A stretch of DNA of 64,000 bases from Phycisphaerales bacterium AB-hyl4. Its GTDB lineage: Bacteria > Planctomycetota > Phycisphaerae > Phycisphaerales > Phycisphaeraceae. The DNA lies in assembly GCA_041821185.1 (NCBI GenBank), contig JBGUBD010000004.1:248001-312000 (forward strand). The letters are read 5' to 3'. Shown one piece after another: positions 33,229 to 42,080 of this stretch (positions within the stretch are counted from its first letter, which is position 1; every line of letters starts with the position of its first letter). The position numbers were made by a program, and so were the translations under genes. The notes under the pieces were generated by a model. The model was not told the DNA's origin and ran no database searches. It was given only the letters and a program-made list of their open reading frames with translations.

Positions 33229-35790
33229 TCAGCTCGGCCGATCCTTCGTACGTGGTTTTTCCTGTCCGCCGGCGGTCAGCGCATCAACGACTGGCCCGTA
33301 ACGATGGTGACCATTGGCTGCGCCGTTGGCGCTGGCGGAGGCGGCCTTCCCATTGCTATTTTCGGCAGATCCGCGATCGCTCATCACTGAATAGTTGTTA
33401 ATACTGTCATCCGGGTCGGCCCGATTGAACACAACGCCCGCCAACGATGCGCCAATCGACTCCAGGAACGTCACCGAACGCTCCACGTGCGGCCGCTGGT
33501 CGCCGCGGGAGACCACGAACACCACGGCGTCGGCCATGGCTGCGACGGAAGAGCTCTCCATCGAGCCCGGCACGGGGCCGGTGTCGACAAGAATGATCTC
33601 AAAATAACGACGCGCTTCGTCGATTACGCGATTGAGCGCCTTGGGCGACAGCCGTTTGAGGTCGGCAACCGTCGCTCCGCCGATCGGGAGGATGGCGAGG
33701 TTTTCCGTGCCGGTTTCATCGACACAGTCAGCCAGGGTATCGCCCTGCATCGCATCGAGCAGCCCCATGGCGGAGTGCTCCTGAAACGCGAGGGCCTGGG
33801 TGAGCTGCTCTTCAGTGACAACACCTTGGGCAATGAGTGCTTCGCCCAGCCGTCGGCCGGTGACTTCCGCGGCATGGAGGCCTTCGTCGAGCTGTTCACG
33901 GTCGACGAGACCCTGCTGAAGGAGAATCTGCCCGATGCGTCGGCGAATGAGGGTTCGCATGCGTTTGGTCAGGCCGCCGCTGGTCAGGTCCGCGTCGATC
34001 AACAGCGTGCGGTTGCCCGCGTTGGCAAACGACATGCCCAGCGCGATGCTGAGGCTGGTCTTGCCCGAGCCCGCGGCGGGCGAGGAGATGGTATAGACGC
34101 TGCCGTTCGGCCGGTCGTAACTCATCTCGATGGTATGCAGCTGGCCGCGCTGGTCGCGCATCATGACAGGCGTTCTGCGCGACTTGTCGCTGAGCTGCAT
34201 GAGGGTGCGAATGTGGTGCACAGAGTGAGCCACGAGGCTCGCGTGCTCCGGGTCGGTCAGGTCGTCTGGCAGTTCCGGCAGCACGCCGAGCAGTGGCAGG
34301 TGGCCGATGCTGCGGGTGGCGTCGTCAATGTTGCGGACGCGCCGGTCGATCAAACCGATGCCGAGGATCAGCGCAAAGCCGAACGCACCGCCGCCGGCCA
34401 ACCCCGCGCCGGTCATTTGAACGCGGTTACGAGCATTGACCGGCCGAAGGGACGTGTCGATGTCGTTCTCGTCGGCCATGACGTCGATACGGCCGGCCAT
34501 GGCCGACTCAACTTCCAGCGTTTCGTAGCGGAAGCGTGCTTCCTGAAGGCGATCAGAAAGACGTTGACGTTCGGCCTTGAGCTGGTCGATCTCAAGTCGG
34601 CGTCGACCGAGGGCGAGCATCTCTTCATGCGCGTCGGCGTGCATCTCTTCAAGGCGCTCGACCTGGCGTTGCAGTTGCGAAAGCCGTTGGGCCGGCGCGT
34701 TGTTTCCGCCAGCAACGCCTCCAACGCCGGCGATGCCACCACCACCGCCACCCATCTCACCAGGGATCACGCCGCCGGTACGGAAGGCCTGAAGACGTTG
34801 TTCAAGCGAGTCGGTTGTGACTTCCAGGCGATCGCCCCAGGCGCGAACTTCGCGATGCTGCTCACCAAAATTGCGGCGCAGCAACTTCAACCGTTCCTCA
34901 ATCGCTTCGCGCTCGGCGAGCAGGCTGGCGATACGGTCGTCGTAGGCGGCGGCCTCTTCGAGGGTCAGTGCATTCATGTCGGCGAGGCCTTCACCATCGC
35001 CGTTCTCCTGCTGGGCGCGCAGATGGCTGAGCGACATCTGTGCCTGCTGGAGCGTGCCTTCCAGACGCTGGACCTGGCTGAGCTGAAACTGGTACATCTG
35101 TTCGAGCGCGTCCGAACCATACTCTTGAGCGATCGACTGGATGCGCCGACTGACACGAGAGATTTCGTTATTGAGGTGCTGTCGACGTTCCTCAAGCGCG
35201 GTCATCGTCTGTCGTCGGCTGGTTCGGTCCCGTTCGACGTGAATGCGCTGGTATGCCTGGAGGACCGAGCGGACGGCGACCTTGGAGGCCTCGCGGTCGG
35301 GATCGCGATAGCGGACCGTAATAAACTCGTTGCCGCGCGGCTGCATGATATTCAGGTTGCGACGGAAATCCTGCACGGCCTCTTCGTCGGTGCCTCGGCC
35401 AAACTGTCGCCAGCCGGGATCATCAATCGCGTTTCGCAGCACGCGTGTGTGCTGCATCAGCGCCGCCTGCGTGCCGACGAATCCGCCGAAGTTGCTCAAC
35501 GGCTGGTTCAGCTCGGTTTCGTAGATCAGGCGGTCCTGCGCCGGGCGGATGTGAACCATGCCGGTGCTTTCGTAGACCGGCTCGATGCTGAACCACGCAA
35601 CGGACGCGCCGATAGCAGCGCCGACGACCGCGAGGCCGACGGCCCACAGGTAGCGTCCGCGCAGCAACTGATGGAGCCGTTGCAGCGGCGACACTTCTTC
35701 CTCTTCGTGGTCGTCGTGCACCATGCCTGGATCGTAGGAACGTGGCGCGGGCAAGTTGTGATGTTCTTCAACAGGGTACTGATCGTTCAT
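33229..35790 (-). CDS. Wzz/BY-kinase chain-length regulator with inserted MshEN-like domain
   Basis: 853 residues. A Wzz domain with a membrane helix (YLWAVGLAVVGAAIGASVAWFSIEPVYESTGMVHI), long coiled coils to about residue 440 and a second membrane helix (GAGLAGGGAFGFALILGIGLIDRRV) precede a cytoplasmic BY-kinase ATPase. Walker A is AAGSGKTS at about 570-578, Walker A' is RTLLIDADLTSGG near 597 and Walker B is FEIILVDTGP near 727. Residues 618-670, between A' and B, hold two tandem 24-residue motifs. The second (RLGEALIAQGVV...Q) fits the MshEN c-di-GMP-binding consensus exactly. The C-terminal Tyr cluster typical of BY-kinases is weak (two Tyr). The start codon overlaps the stop of the epsI-like gene as ATGA. 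Confidence 0.93.
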   Translation of the reverse strand: MNDQYPVEEHHNLPAPRSYDPGMVHDDHEEEEVSPLQRLHQLLRGRYLWAVGLAVVGAAIGASVAWFSIEPVYESTGMVHIRPAQDRLIYETELNQPLSNFGGFVGTQAALMQHTRVLRNAIDDPGWRQFGRGTDEEAVQDFRRNLNIMQPRGNEFITVRYRDPDREASKVAVRSVLQAYQRIHVERDRTSRRQTMTALEERRQHLNNEISRVSRRIQSIAQEYGSDALEQMYQFQLSQVQRLEGTLQQAQMSLSHLRAQQENGDGEGLADMNALTLEEAAAYDDRIASLLAEREAIEERLKLLRRNFGEQHREVRAWGDRLEVTTDSLEQRLQAFRTGGVIPGEMGGGGGGIAGVGGVAGGNNAPAQRLSQLQRQVERLEEMHADAHEEMLALGRRRLEIDQLKAERQRLSDRLQEARFRYETLEVESAMAGRIDVMADENDIDTSLRPVNARNRVQMTGAGLAGGGAFGFALILGIGLIDRRVRNIDDATRSIGHLPLLGVLPELPDDLTDPEHASLVAHSVHHIRTLMQLSDKSRRTPVMMRDQRGQLHTIEMSYDRPNGSVYTISSPAAGSGKTSLSIALGMSFANAGNRTLLIDADLTSGGLTKRMRTLIRRRIGQILLQQGLVDREQLDEGLHAAEVTGRRLGEALIAQGVVTEEQLTQALAFQEHSAMGLLDAMQGDTLADCVDETGTENLAILPIGGATVADLKRLSPKALNRVIDEARRYFEIILVDTGPVPGSMESSSVAAMADAVVFVVSRGDQRPHVERSVTFLESIGASLAGVVFNRADPDDSINNYSVMSDRGSAENSNGKAASASANGAANGHHRYGPVVDALTAGGQEKPRTKDRPS

Positions 35791-36476
35791 CGCTGAACTC
35801 CGGTTCGGATCGCCTGCATCGCGGGTTCGGCCGCGGCCGCGAATTGTTCGACAATCTGGTCTCGTTCGGACTTGGCATAGCTGCCCGAGAAAATGAACTG
35901 CATTTGTGCAGCCCCATAGACGCGGAACTGGCGGTCGGCGGCGATGCGGTTCACGTCGCGCATCGACTGACCAAACGTTCCGTCGGGCAGGATAATCAGG
36001 TTGGTGACAAACAGTTGCGAGGTTGAACCGGGCATGAGTTGTTCGAACTCATAGCCGACGCCTTCGATGGCCACCGCCTCGGTTTCGGACGTAAGGTCGG
36101 TCAGCGCCCAGGCATTGTTGTGACGTTGACGCAGGTCCCAGCCGGCGGCGGGGTAACAGTTCGGCGGGTAGTGGCCGACCATGTCACGGGCGTCGCGGCA
36201 GTGAATGACGATGAACTGAAACGCCTGGCCGGTCTGGCTGTTGCGGTACCGTCGGCTGAGGATTTCGTTCGGACGCAGCAGCGCGACGGCCGCCATGGGT
36301 AATTCCACCTCGGTCGACCGCCAATCGCCGAACTGTTCGGGAATGGCGCGGATGGCCTCGGCGACTTCGGCGTGGTACTCCTCCACGTCATCAGGCTGAG
36401 GCCAACTGTGCTTCTCGATGGTCAGCCCGGCGATCAGCGCCACAGCCAGGATTGGAGCCAAAATTGCTTTGATCAT
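35787..36476 (-). CDS. EpsI-family exosortase-associated protein
   Basis: 229 residues with one N-terminal membrane segment (AILAPILAVALIAGLTIE) and a soluble EpsI domain: IPEQFGDWRSTEVELP, FIVIHCRDARDMVGHYPPNCYPAAGW with the conserved His and Cys, and a C-terminal YGAAQMQFIFSGSY. EpsI (DUF3485) proteins accompany exosortases, often as a fused C-terminal domain. Here it is a separate gene 72 bp downstream of exosortase. Its stop overlaps the BY-kinase start. Confidence 0.88.
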   Translation of the reverse strand: MIKAILAPILAVALIAGLTIEKHSWPQPDDVEEYHAEVAEAIRAIPEQFGDWRSTEVELPMAAVALLRPNEILSRRYRNSQTGQAFQFIVIHCRDARDMVGHYPPNCYPAAGWDLRQRHNNAWALTDLTSETEAVAIEGVGYEFEQLMPGSTSQLFVTNLIILPDGTFGQSMRDVNRIAADRQFRVYGAAQMQFIFSGSYAKSERDQIVEQFAAAAEPAMQAIRTGVQR

Positions 36477-36548
36477 ATTTCGTCGCCTCCCCTCGGGATG
36501 AGCACCATGCCCGGATCCACCATCTCGACCTACGCTGGTTTCGAGCGG

Positions 36549-37433
36549 TCAGTTTGTCGCCAGCGTGTAACGCGTCACCGGCACGAGCGCCCATCGCAGC
36601 GCGGCGATGATGCCCATCAACAGCAGTAGGCTTACCCCGAGCATGATCCATCCGCTGACGTCGTGAAAGGTGTCACCGATGCTGACGTCGGCGTAGCCAT
36701 ATATCCAGACGGTGGGGATCAGGCGGATCACGTTGCAAAGCACAGCCGAGACTGGGCTGGCGACAATCAGGATCGCCCGCACGTAGCTACGCAGCGGCAA
36801 GCTGAATGCGAGGGTGTACGAGACGAGGGTCAAGGCAAAGACCATGCGCAGGCCGTTGCAGGCCTCGGCGATGGCGACCTCCACCCCGTTGATCGTCAGC
36901 ACGTTCCCTGCACGGTCGATGGGCATGGCCATCACCAGCAACACCTGCTCGGTGATGATCGCGGTGGCGGTTTGCAGGGGCATGGCCAACTGCTGCCGAA
37001 CAATACCGGGAATCGGTACGAGGAAAACCAAGGCAATGAGCGCCGGCGCAAATGCCCGCGCGGTGGGCAGGCCCAGGCAGGACAACGCTGCACCGAGCAC
37101 GACCAGCACCACGCCACCATGCCAGATGCTCTGAAACATGTACGCATCGCCGACCGAGTGTGCCAGCCAGCCGACCGCGACGATCAGCGGGCCGACCCAC
37201 AACCCCGTCGGAGCGCAGTAACGCAGTCGCTTGCGGCGGACATACATCAGCCAGAGCACCACAATGGGCACAAGGAATATATGGCTGGACTCTTCATCGC
37301 GTACTGCGATGTTGTAAATGTCCTGCCATACGTCCCACGTGGCGAACAGCGCAATGCCCGCCATGACGGCCGCGCCCAGCAGATGCCAGACCGTCCAGCC
37401 ATTGCGGAGCATTGATCGCGGAATCAAATTCAT
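36549..37433 (-). CDS. Exosortase
   Basis: 294 residues, about eight membrane segments. It has the three catalytic elements of exosortases: AEACNGLRM (Cys nucleophile), LCNVIRLIPTVW (Arg) and DTFHDVSGW (His). Exosortases cleave PEP-CTERM-type sorting signals and attach proteins to the cell surface, usually in company with an exopolysaccharide locus as here. Start ATG 37433 gives MNLIPRSMLRNGWTVWHLLG, and the upstream frame has no family similarity. No PEP-CTERM substrate is seen in the window. Confidence 0.95.
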   Translation of the reverse strand: MNLIPRSMLRNGWTVWHLLGAAVMAGIALFATWDVWQDIYNIAVRDEESSHIFLVPIVVLWLMYVRRKRLRYCAPTGLWVGPLIVAVGWLAHSVGDAYMFQSIWHGGVVLVVLGAALSCLGLPTARAFAPALIALVFLVPIPGIVRQQLAMPLQTATAIITEQVLLVMAMPIDRAGNVLTINGVEVAIAEACNGLRMVFALTLVSYTLAFSLPLRSYVRAILIVASPVSAVLCNVIRLIPTVWIYGYADVSIGDTFHDVSGWIMLGVSLLLLMGIIAALRWALVPVTRYTLATN

Positions 37434-37512
37434 CAACTCACTCTCCCCTGTCCTGCCCTGCACCGCTCGAAGTTCTCTGCCTCTACGCTTCGCTCGCGTG
37501 TAACTTGCCGTT

Positions 37513-38526
37513 TCATTTCTTCGCCTGCACCACGCAATCAACCATGGTCCGGTTCGCTGCCACCACCCCGCCGGGCCCCACCACGCCGCGTACGAGCACG
37601 GCCCCGTCGCCGACGCGTCCGCCATCGAGCACGATCGAGTCGTGGATGCGGGCGCTGTCGCCCACTTCCGCGCCGGGTTCGATCAGGGCGAACGTCGACT
37701 GCCAGTCTTCCACGAAGGGGCTGGCGGCCTCGTCCGCATTTTTGGCCGAGCGGTACAGCGTCTGAAGCGCGGTGATGTAGTTCGCCAGCGTCCGCACGGG
37801 CAGGCCCGTCGGCCGATCGCGATGCAACACACGCACGTCATGCTCGCGGGCAATGCCAGGCAGCGCCTGTTCTTTCAAGTCGATAAAACCCACCGCCGGC
37901 AGTCGCTTGAGAACGTCGCATCGGATCAGCATCACCCCGCTGGGCGTGCCGTCACGATGCGATACGAGACTCACCGCCGCCTGCGGCTCCGCGAGCGCTT
38001 TCACCAGGTCCGCCAAGGGCTCAAGCAAGACCTGTGCCGCGTTCGCGACCAGCAGATATTGATCGTCGTCAAAGTCCTGGGCGATGTCGCGCAGCACCCC
38101 GCCGCTGCCGCGGTAGGCCGACGTGTCAACCTCTACATCCACGGCCACCCGATTGAGCTTCTTCGGCACGGTCGGCCGATGTACGCCCTCGTTGATCCGC
38201 ACACGCAACTCGCAACGCTCGACGTTTATCAACGCCCCCAACGTCGCAACCTGCTCACACCAGCCCGCCAACATGCTCTGCCCGGCACGAATGGGCAAGT
38301 CCAGCATCGAACGCTGAATCGCCTCGCCCAATTCCGAAACGCGCATTGTCCCGGCCAGCAGCACCACGCCACGCACACGCGATAGCACCGCGTCGGCGGT
38401 CGCGAGCGACGCGACCGGCGCGGGCGACGCGCCGTTCGACGCCGCACCTGACGCACCAGACCCCACAGGCGTCGGCGGCGTCGGCTTCGTGTTGTGCATT
38501 CGTTGGTGCACGCTGGTTACATTCAT
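37513..38526 (-). CDS. Nucleotidyltransferase-like protein with left-handed beta-helix C-terminus
   Basis: 337 residues. The first 45 are Pro/Ala-rich. VRGVVLLAGTMRVSELG is in the position of the nucleotide loop of NTP transferases but lacks the full GxGTRxxPLT signature. The middle has YLLVANAAQVLLEPLADLVKAL and ISVSH-like stretches (AAVSLVSHRDGTPSGVMLIRCDVL). The C-terminus (LIEPGAEVGDSARIHDSIVLDGGRVGDGAVLVRGVVGPGG) is a left-handed beta-helix as in mannose-1-phosphate guanylyltransferases. It probably binds or senses an activated sugar. Catalysis is doubtful. Confidence 0.75.
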   Translation of the reverse strand: MNVTSVHQRMHNTKPTPPTPVGSGASGAASNGASPAPVASLATADAVLSRVRGVVLLAGTMRVSELGEAIQRSMLDLPIRAGQSMLAGWCEQVATLGALINVERCELRVRINEGVHRPTVPKKLNRVAVDVEVDTSAYRGSGGVLRDIAQDFDDDQYLLVANAAQVLLEPLADLVKALAEPQAAVSLVSHRDGTPSGVMLIRCDVLKRLPAVGFIDLKEQALPGIAREHDVRVLHRDRPTGLPVRTLANYITALQTLYRSAKNADEAASPFVEDWQSTFALIEPGAEVGDSARIHDSIVLDGGRVGDGAVLVRGVVGPGGVVAANRTMVDCVVQAKK

Positions 38527-38839
38527 CGGTCAAATCCCACTTCCTGTTTCCTCTGCCTTCCCCCGTTCGAGCACCTAAATATTCATACCGCCCGTCCAAC
38601 CGTTGCAATCGGCCGCGCCGGACGAGCCATCGTCACCTGGATACATCATGGCCCACCCCGACCGCTTCCTTGCCTCCGCCATCCCGTGGCCATCCGCTGC
38701 GGCATCCCCGCATATTCATCTACCGATATGCATCAGGCGATGTTTCGGATTTCGATGACTCGGCTCCATATCAACCTCACATCTCGCAGTCTGGGCTAAA
38801 CAGGTAGCTTAGGCAATTTCCAGCCGCCGCACCTTCCGG
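38527..38839. other. Intergenic region without recognised gene
   Basis: 313 bp between the PssE-like gene and the nucleotidyltransferase-like gene, both on the - strand. It probably holds a promoter or leader for the downstream exosortase group. On the - strand it carries CGGTAGAT at 38725-38718, an 8-mer also present in the leader at 58432-58425. No conserved open frame or RNA gene was recognised. Confidence 0.5.
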
Positions 38840-39358
38840 TTATCGGACGGGCACGGCCGCGGTCGGCTCCGGCCCGGGCTGGTTGCCGGCGATAAATGTC
38901 CGAATTGCATTGATTAACATCGGCGATGCCGTCGCCTCAACACGCTCTCCCGCTTCCAGCGACTCCACAGCATCCAGATGCGCAGCGATCTCGCTCTCAT
39001 CCTTCGCGATGGTCACGCCCTGCCGGTCGGCGAAACGCTCGGCAGTGGCGAGTTGATGGTCGTTGCGATGCTCGTTCATCGCCGCCCGGCGCGGCATGAC
39101 GAGGATCGGCTTGCCCAACTCCATGGCCGAGAGAATCGTGCCCAACCCCGCGTGAGCGACAACCAGCGACGCCGAGGCGAACGTGGCCTGAAACTCGGCA
39201 GGCGGCAGCGACGCCACCGTCCGGATCGCCTTCGCCGGGTATGCCGACTCGCCCACCTGCGCCAGCACATCATCTCGCTGTCGCTCGGCGGCCCACTGGT
39301 CCACCGCCTCGACAAGCCGGTCGAAAGGCAGCTGTGTTCCAACTGTCACAAAAATCAT
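38840..39358 (-). CDS. PssE/Alg13-like glycosyltransferase catalytic subunit
   Basis: 172 residues of a GT28 C-terminal domain. MIFVTVGTQLPFDRLVEAVDQWA is the N-terminal strand-loop, and VVAHAGLGTILSAMELGKPILVMPRRAAMNEHRNDHQLATAERFAD is the sugar-nucleotide-binding region with the conserved His-Ala-Gly and Asn-His-Gln. Together with the next gene upstream (PssD-like) it forms a split glycosyltransferase, like PssDE in rhizobia (glucuronosyltransferase) and Alg13/Alg14 in eukaryotes. Its start overlaps the PssD-like stop as ATGA. Confidence 0.9.
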   Translation of the reverse strand: MIFVTVGTQLPFDRLVEAVDQWAAERQRDDVLAQVGESAYPAKAIRTVASLPPAEFQATFASASLVVAHAGLGTILSAMELGKPILVMPRRAAMNEHRNDHQLATAERFADRQGVTIAKDESEIAAHLDAVESLEAGERVEATASPMLINAIRTFIAGNQPGPEPTAAVPVR

Positions 39359-39873
39359 GCCACGCTCCCGTAGTAATACGGCCCGCCCTGCTGGGCTAGA
39401 TGTTCCCATTGCGTCAGCCATAAGTCCGCATGGGGGCCCACTTTCAAGCCGGAGAGCGAAAGTTTTTCCGCATTTGCCAGACTATCCACCCATATCGTCC
39501 GCGCCCGAATCAGCTTACCGAAGCGAATCGCAAAGTAGCCCGGCGCAGCGCCGGTCGAGATCACCACGTCCGGCCGTTCGCGGAAAACGATCCACGCCAT
39601 CTGCCACGCCAGCCGCACCAAGCTCAGCTTCGTGTCCATATTTGCGTCCGTCACCGTCCGAAACCGCTTGCAACGCACCTCGTCGCCATAGCCTGCGTGC
39701 GTGGTCACGACTGTCACCTCATGGCCGTCGAACGCCTGCCACAGCCGCTTCAACTGCACCCAGTGCCCGCCGCCCGACGCCACAGCCAGGACGCGCCGCG
39801 TCCGCGTGGCTTCCGCGCCACGCTCGCCCGGCGTCGACACCGGCGCTTCGGCAACAATCACTTGTTCGTTCAT
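39355..39873 (-). CDS. PssD/Alg14-like glycosyltransferase membrane subunit
   Basis: 172 residues. RRVLAVASGGGHWVQLKRLWQAFDGHEVTVVTTHAGY and DVVISTGAAPGYFAIRFGKLIRARTIWVDSLANAEKLSLSG are the Alg14/PssD hallmarks (GGH near the N-terminus, STGA, VDS.A). The subunit recruits the PssE-like catalytic partner to the membrane. ATG 39873 is chosen over 39930 because homology begins shortly after. It lies 57 bp downstream of a GT2 gene. Confidence 0.9.
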   Translation of the reverse strand: MNEQVIVAEAPVSTPGERGAEATRTRRVLAVASGGGHWVQLKRLWQAFDGHEVTVVTTHAGYGDEVRCKRFRTVTDANMDTKLSLVRLAWQMAWIVFRERPDVVISTGAAPGYFAIRFGKLIRARTIWVDSLANAEKLSLSGLKVGPHADLWLTQWEHLAQQGGPYYYGSVA

Positions 39874-39930
39874 ATCCCGCTCCGTAAGCCGCCAACGATC
39901 GAACGATCCGTCCACGACAATCGATCGCAA

Positions 39931-40797
39931 TCAAGGCGTCGGCGTTGTCGCCGGCGACTGTCGCGATGACTCGTCCCGTTCCCATACATACCCCGCCGCC
40001 GACATCTGTCGACGCGCCCGCCGGCGCGACATCCACGCCACCCAAACGTACACCGGCACGCAAGGCCACAGCCAGATGTCACGCATTACATCGCGCAGAC
40101 CCCCGCCGTAGTTCTTTGCCGCCGCCTCACGCTGCGCCAGTTCCGGGTAGCGCTGCTGAAGCTGATATATCCCATATCGGCTACGCGTCTTGATTCGCAG
40201 CAAATCGCCCAACGTCGCCGGCGCCGTCACTTTCGAAACCGCCCCCGGCACAGCGGGCCTTTCGTGCTCGGCGAACAACAGCCGAACGTACCCGTCGTCC
40301 GCGATCACATCCGGAAACTTGTCGAACCGGCTTCGGCCGACTTCGCTCATCGCGTACGTCCCCGCCCCCATCATTCCCGCCTGCGTGTAAGGCAATCGCT
40401 GCCAGACGCGGTAATACGCCCGCACCGGCCAACTCGACGAGGCCAGGTCCATCGCCATGCGCGGGCACGCCGCCGGCACGCTGCCCTCGCGCAACACCGT
40501 CGCGATCCGCCGTACCGATTCGATCGACAGCACCACGTCGGCGTCAACGTAAAACCGAGGATAGCCGCAGGCGTGCTCGTCACCGAGGTTCAGTCCCGCG
40601 ATCTTCGACGCCGTCTGCGTTTCAACCACCTTGACCGTGGGTGCATACTGCCGCGCGATCGCGGCGGTCTCGTCCGTGCAACCATTACACGCGACGATGA
40701 CCTCAAGCTCGCCGGGCTCCGCGCCATTCACCAGCGCTTCGAGGCCGCGAGCGATCACGGCCGCTTCATTGTGGGCGGGGATGATGACGCTGATCAT
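39931..40797 (-). CDS. Family 2 glycosyltransferase
   Basis: 288 residues. MISVIIPAHNEAAVIARGLEAL, EVIVACNGCTDET and FYVDADVVLS (DxD motif) define the GT-A fold. ADDGYVRLLF fits the acceptor-binding ED-type motif. The C-terminus has one hydrophobic stretch (DIWLWPCVPVYVWVAW). The sugar specificity is unknown. It lies 2 bp after the stop of the following GT4 gene. Confidence 0.9.
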   Translation of the reverse strand: MISVIIPAHNEAAVIARGLEALVNGAEPGELEVIVACNGCTDETAAIARQYAPTVKVVETQTASKIAGLNLGDEHACGYPRFYVDADVVLSIESVRRIATVLREGSVPAACPRMAMDLASSSWPVRAYYRVWQRLPYTQAGMMGAGTYAMSEVGRSRFDKFPDVIADDGYVRLLFAEHERPAVPGAVSKVTAPATLGDLLRIKTRSRYGIYQLQQRYPELAQREAAAKNYGGGLRDVMRDIWLWPCVPVYVWVAWMSRRRARRQMSAAGYVWERDESSRQSPATTPTP

Positions 40798-40799
40798 GC

Positions 40800-42080
40800 T
40801 TAGTAGCTCCCCACCGCTTCACCGGTCGCGACCGGCTCACGACGTGTTTCGACCGCCAGACTCTGATGCAGCTGCGAAAGCCACGCGATCTTACGCGGCC
40901 AAAGGTAGTCCGACGCGATCCGCTGCCGCGCCGCCTGCCCCATCGCCTCACGCGCCGCGCGGTCCCGCGCCAGCGTGTGCAACGCCTCGGCAAGCGCGTG
41001 GACATATTCGCTCGGCGACGTCACCGCCACACGCACGCCACACGTTGCCGTCACCGCCGCCGCCGGCCCGCCCCGGTCGGCAACAATAGTCGGCAGGCCG
41101 TGACTCATCGCCTCCAAAACGACGTTGCCGCTCGGCTCGCGAAAGCTCGGAAACACGAACACGTCCGCCGCGCGGTAATAGTCTTCCACCTGCTCCCGCG
41201 GAAGTCGGCCGTGAAACCGAACGCGGTCGGCAATGCCCAACTGCGACGCCTCAGCCTCGCACGCCACGCGATCTGGCCCTTCGCCGAGCACGTCCAACTG
41301 CCACGGCCAGGCCGCGCCAACCTCACCCAACGCCCGCACCGCATCGCGCAAGCCCTTCGTCCGCACCAGCCGACCGACGTGCAGCAACCGCAGCGGAGCC
41401 GACGCATCGCGATCGCCCGTCCGGGCATCAGGCTGTACATCGGGCAGGCTTGTCACCCCCGTCTCACTGCACACCTCGAATCGGCGGATGTTCAACCCGG
41501 CCAGCACCGTATCGCGCACGTAAGGCGCGACGCCGATCACAGCCGCCGCCTGTTCGTAGCTGCGTCGCAACCACGGATCATTTCGCAATCGCCAGCCGTC
41601 GATATCGCGCAGCCTTGTGTACCACCGGTCGCCGCCCACCTCCGCCGCGAACGGCTTGGGTGTGTCGAGGCTGCCCGCCACCGGCCCGATCACGATCGGC
41701 CAGCCGAAGCCCACCGCCGGACACGGGTACCGCAACGCCAGCGGCGCGACCTGGTGCACCACGTCAAATGTCCGCCCTTCACGTTGCGCAGCCCGCAGCC
41801 ACCGCCGGGCGCGGATGTAAAACGGTATGTAGCCGGGCTTGGCCATACTATTGAAGCGTTCAAATCGGCCGACCAGCGGCAGGTCCGTCCACTCGACCAC
41901 CTTCACACCGGGCAGTTGCTCCACCGCCGACGCGCGATCGCGCTTGCGATACGTCAGCAGCGTCACATCATGCTCCGCAGCGAGGCCCTGCACCCATCGA
42001 TACGTGCTCCACGCTTCGCCGACGTCCGTGCCGTCGCTGTTCGGCCCGACTATAAGTATTTGCAATCGCCGACCAGTCAT
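40800..42080 (-). CDS. Family 4 glycosyltransferase
   Basis: 426 residues, GT-B fold. The N-terminal part begins LQILIVGPNSDGTDVGEAWSTYRWVQGLAAEHDVTLLTY. The C-terminal domain has LRLLHVGRLVRTKGLRDAVRAL, RVRFHGRLPREQVEDYYRAADVFVFPSFREPSGNVVLEAMSHGLPTIVADRGGPA with the E-x7-E motif. It retains sugar configuration by family rule, and the sugar is unknown. Start and upstream GT2 stop overlap as ATGA. Confidence 0.92.
   Translation of the reverse strand: MTGRRLQILIVGPNSDGTDVGEAWSTYRWVQGLAAEHDVTLLTYRKRDRASAVEQLPGVKVVEWTDLPLVGRFERFNSMAKPGYIPFYIRARRWLRAAQREGRTFDVVHQVAPLALRYPCPAVGFGWPIVIGPVAGSLDTPKPFAAEVGGDRWYTRLRDIDGWRLRNDPWLRRSYEQAAAVIGVAPYVRDTVLAGLNIRRFEVCSETGVTSLPDVQPDARTGDRDASAPLRLLHVGRLVRTKGLRDAVRALGEVGAAWPWQLDVLGEGPDRVACEAEASQLGIADRVRFHGRLPREQVEDYYRAADVFVFPSFREPSGNVVLEAMSHGLPTIVADRGGPAAAVTATCGVRVAVTSPSEYVHALAEALHTLARDRAAREAMGQAARQRIASDYLWPRKIAWLSQLHQSLAVETRREPVATGEAVGSY

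Noticed and set aside
33487..35796. 769-codon + strand frame opposite the BY-kinase
   Set aside because: No domain similarity. The - strand frame has Wzz, Walker and MshEN motifs and an ATGA overlap with its neighbour.
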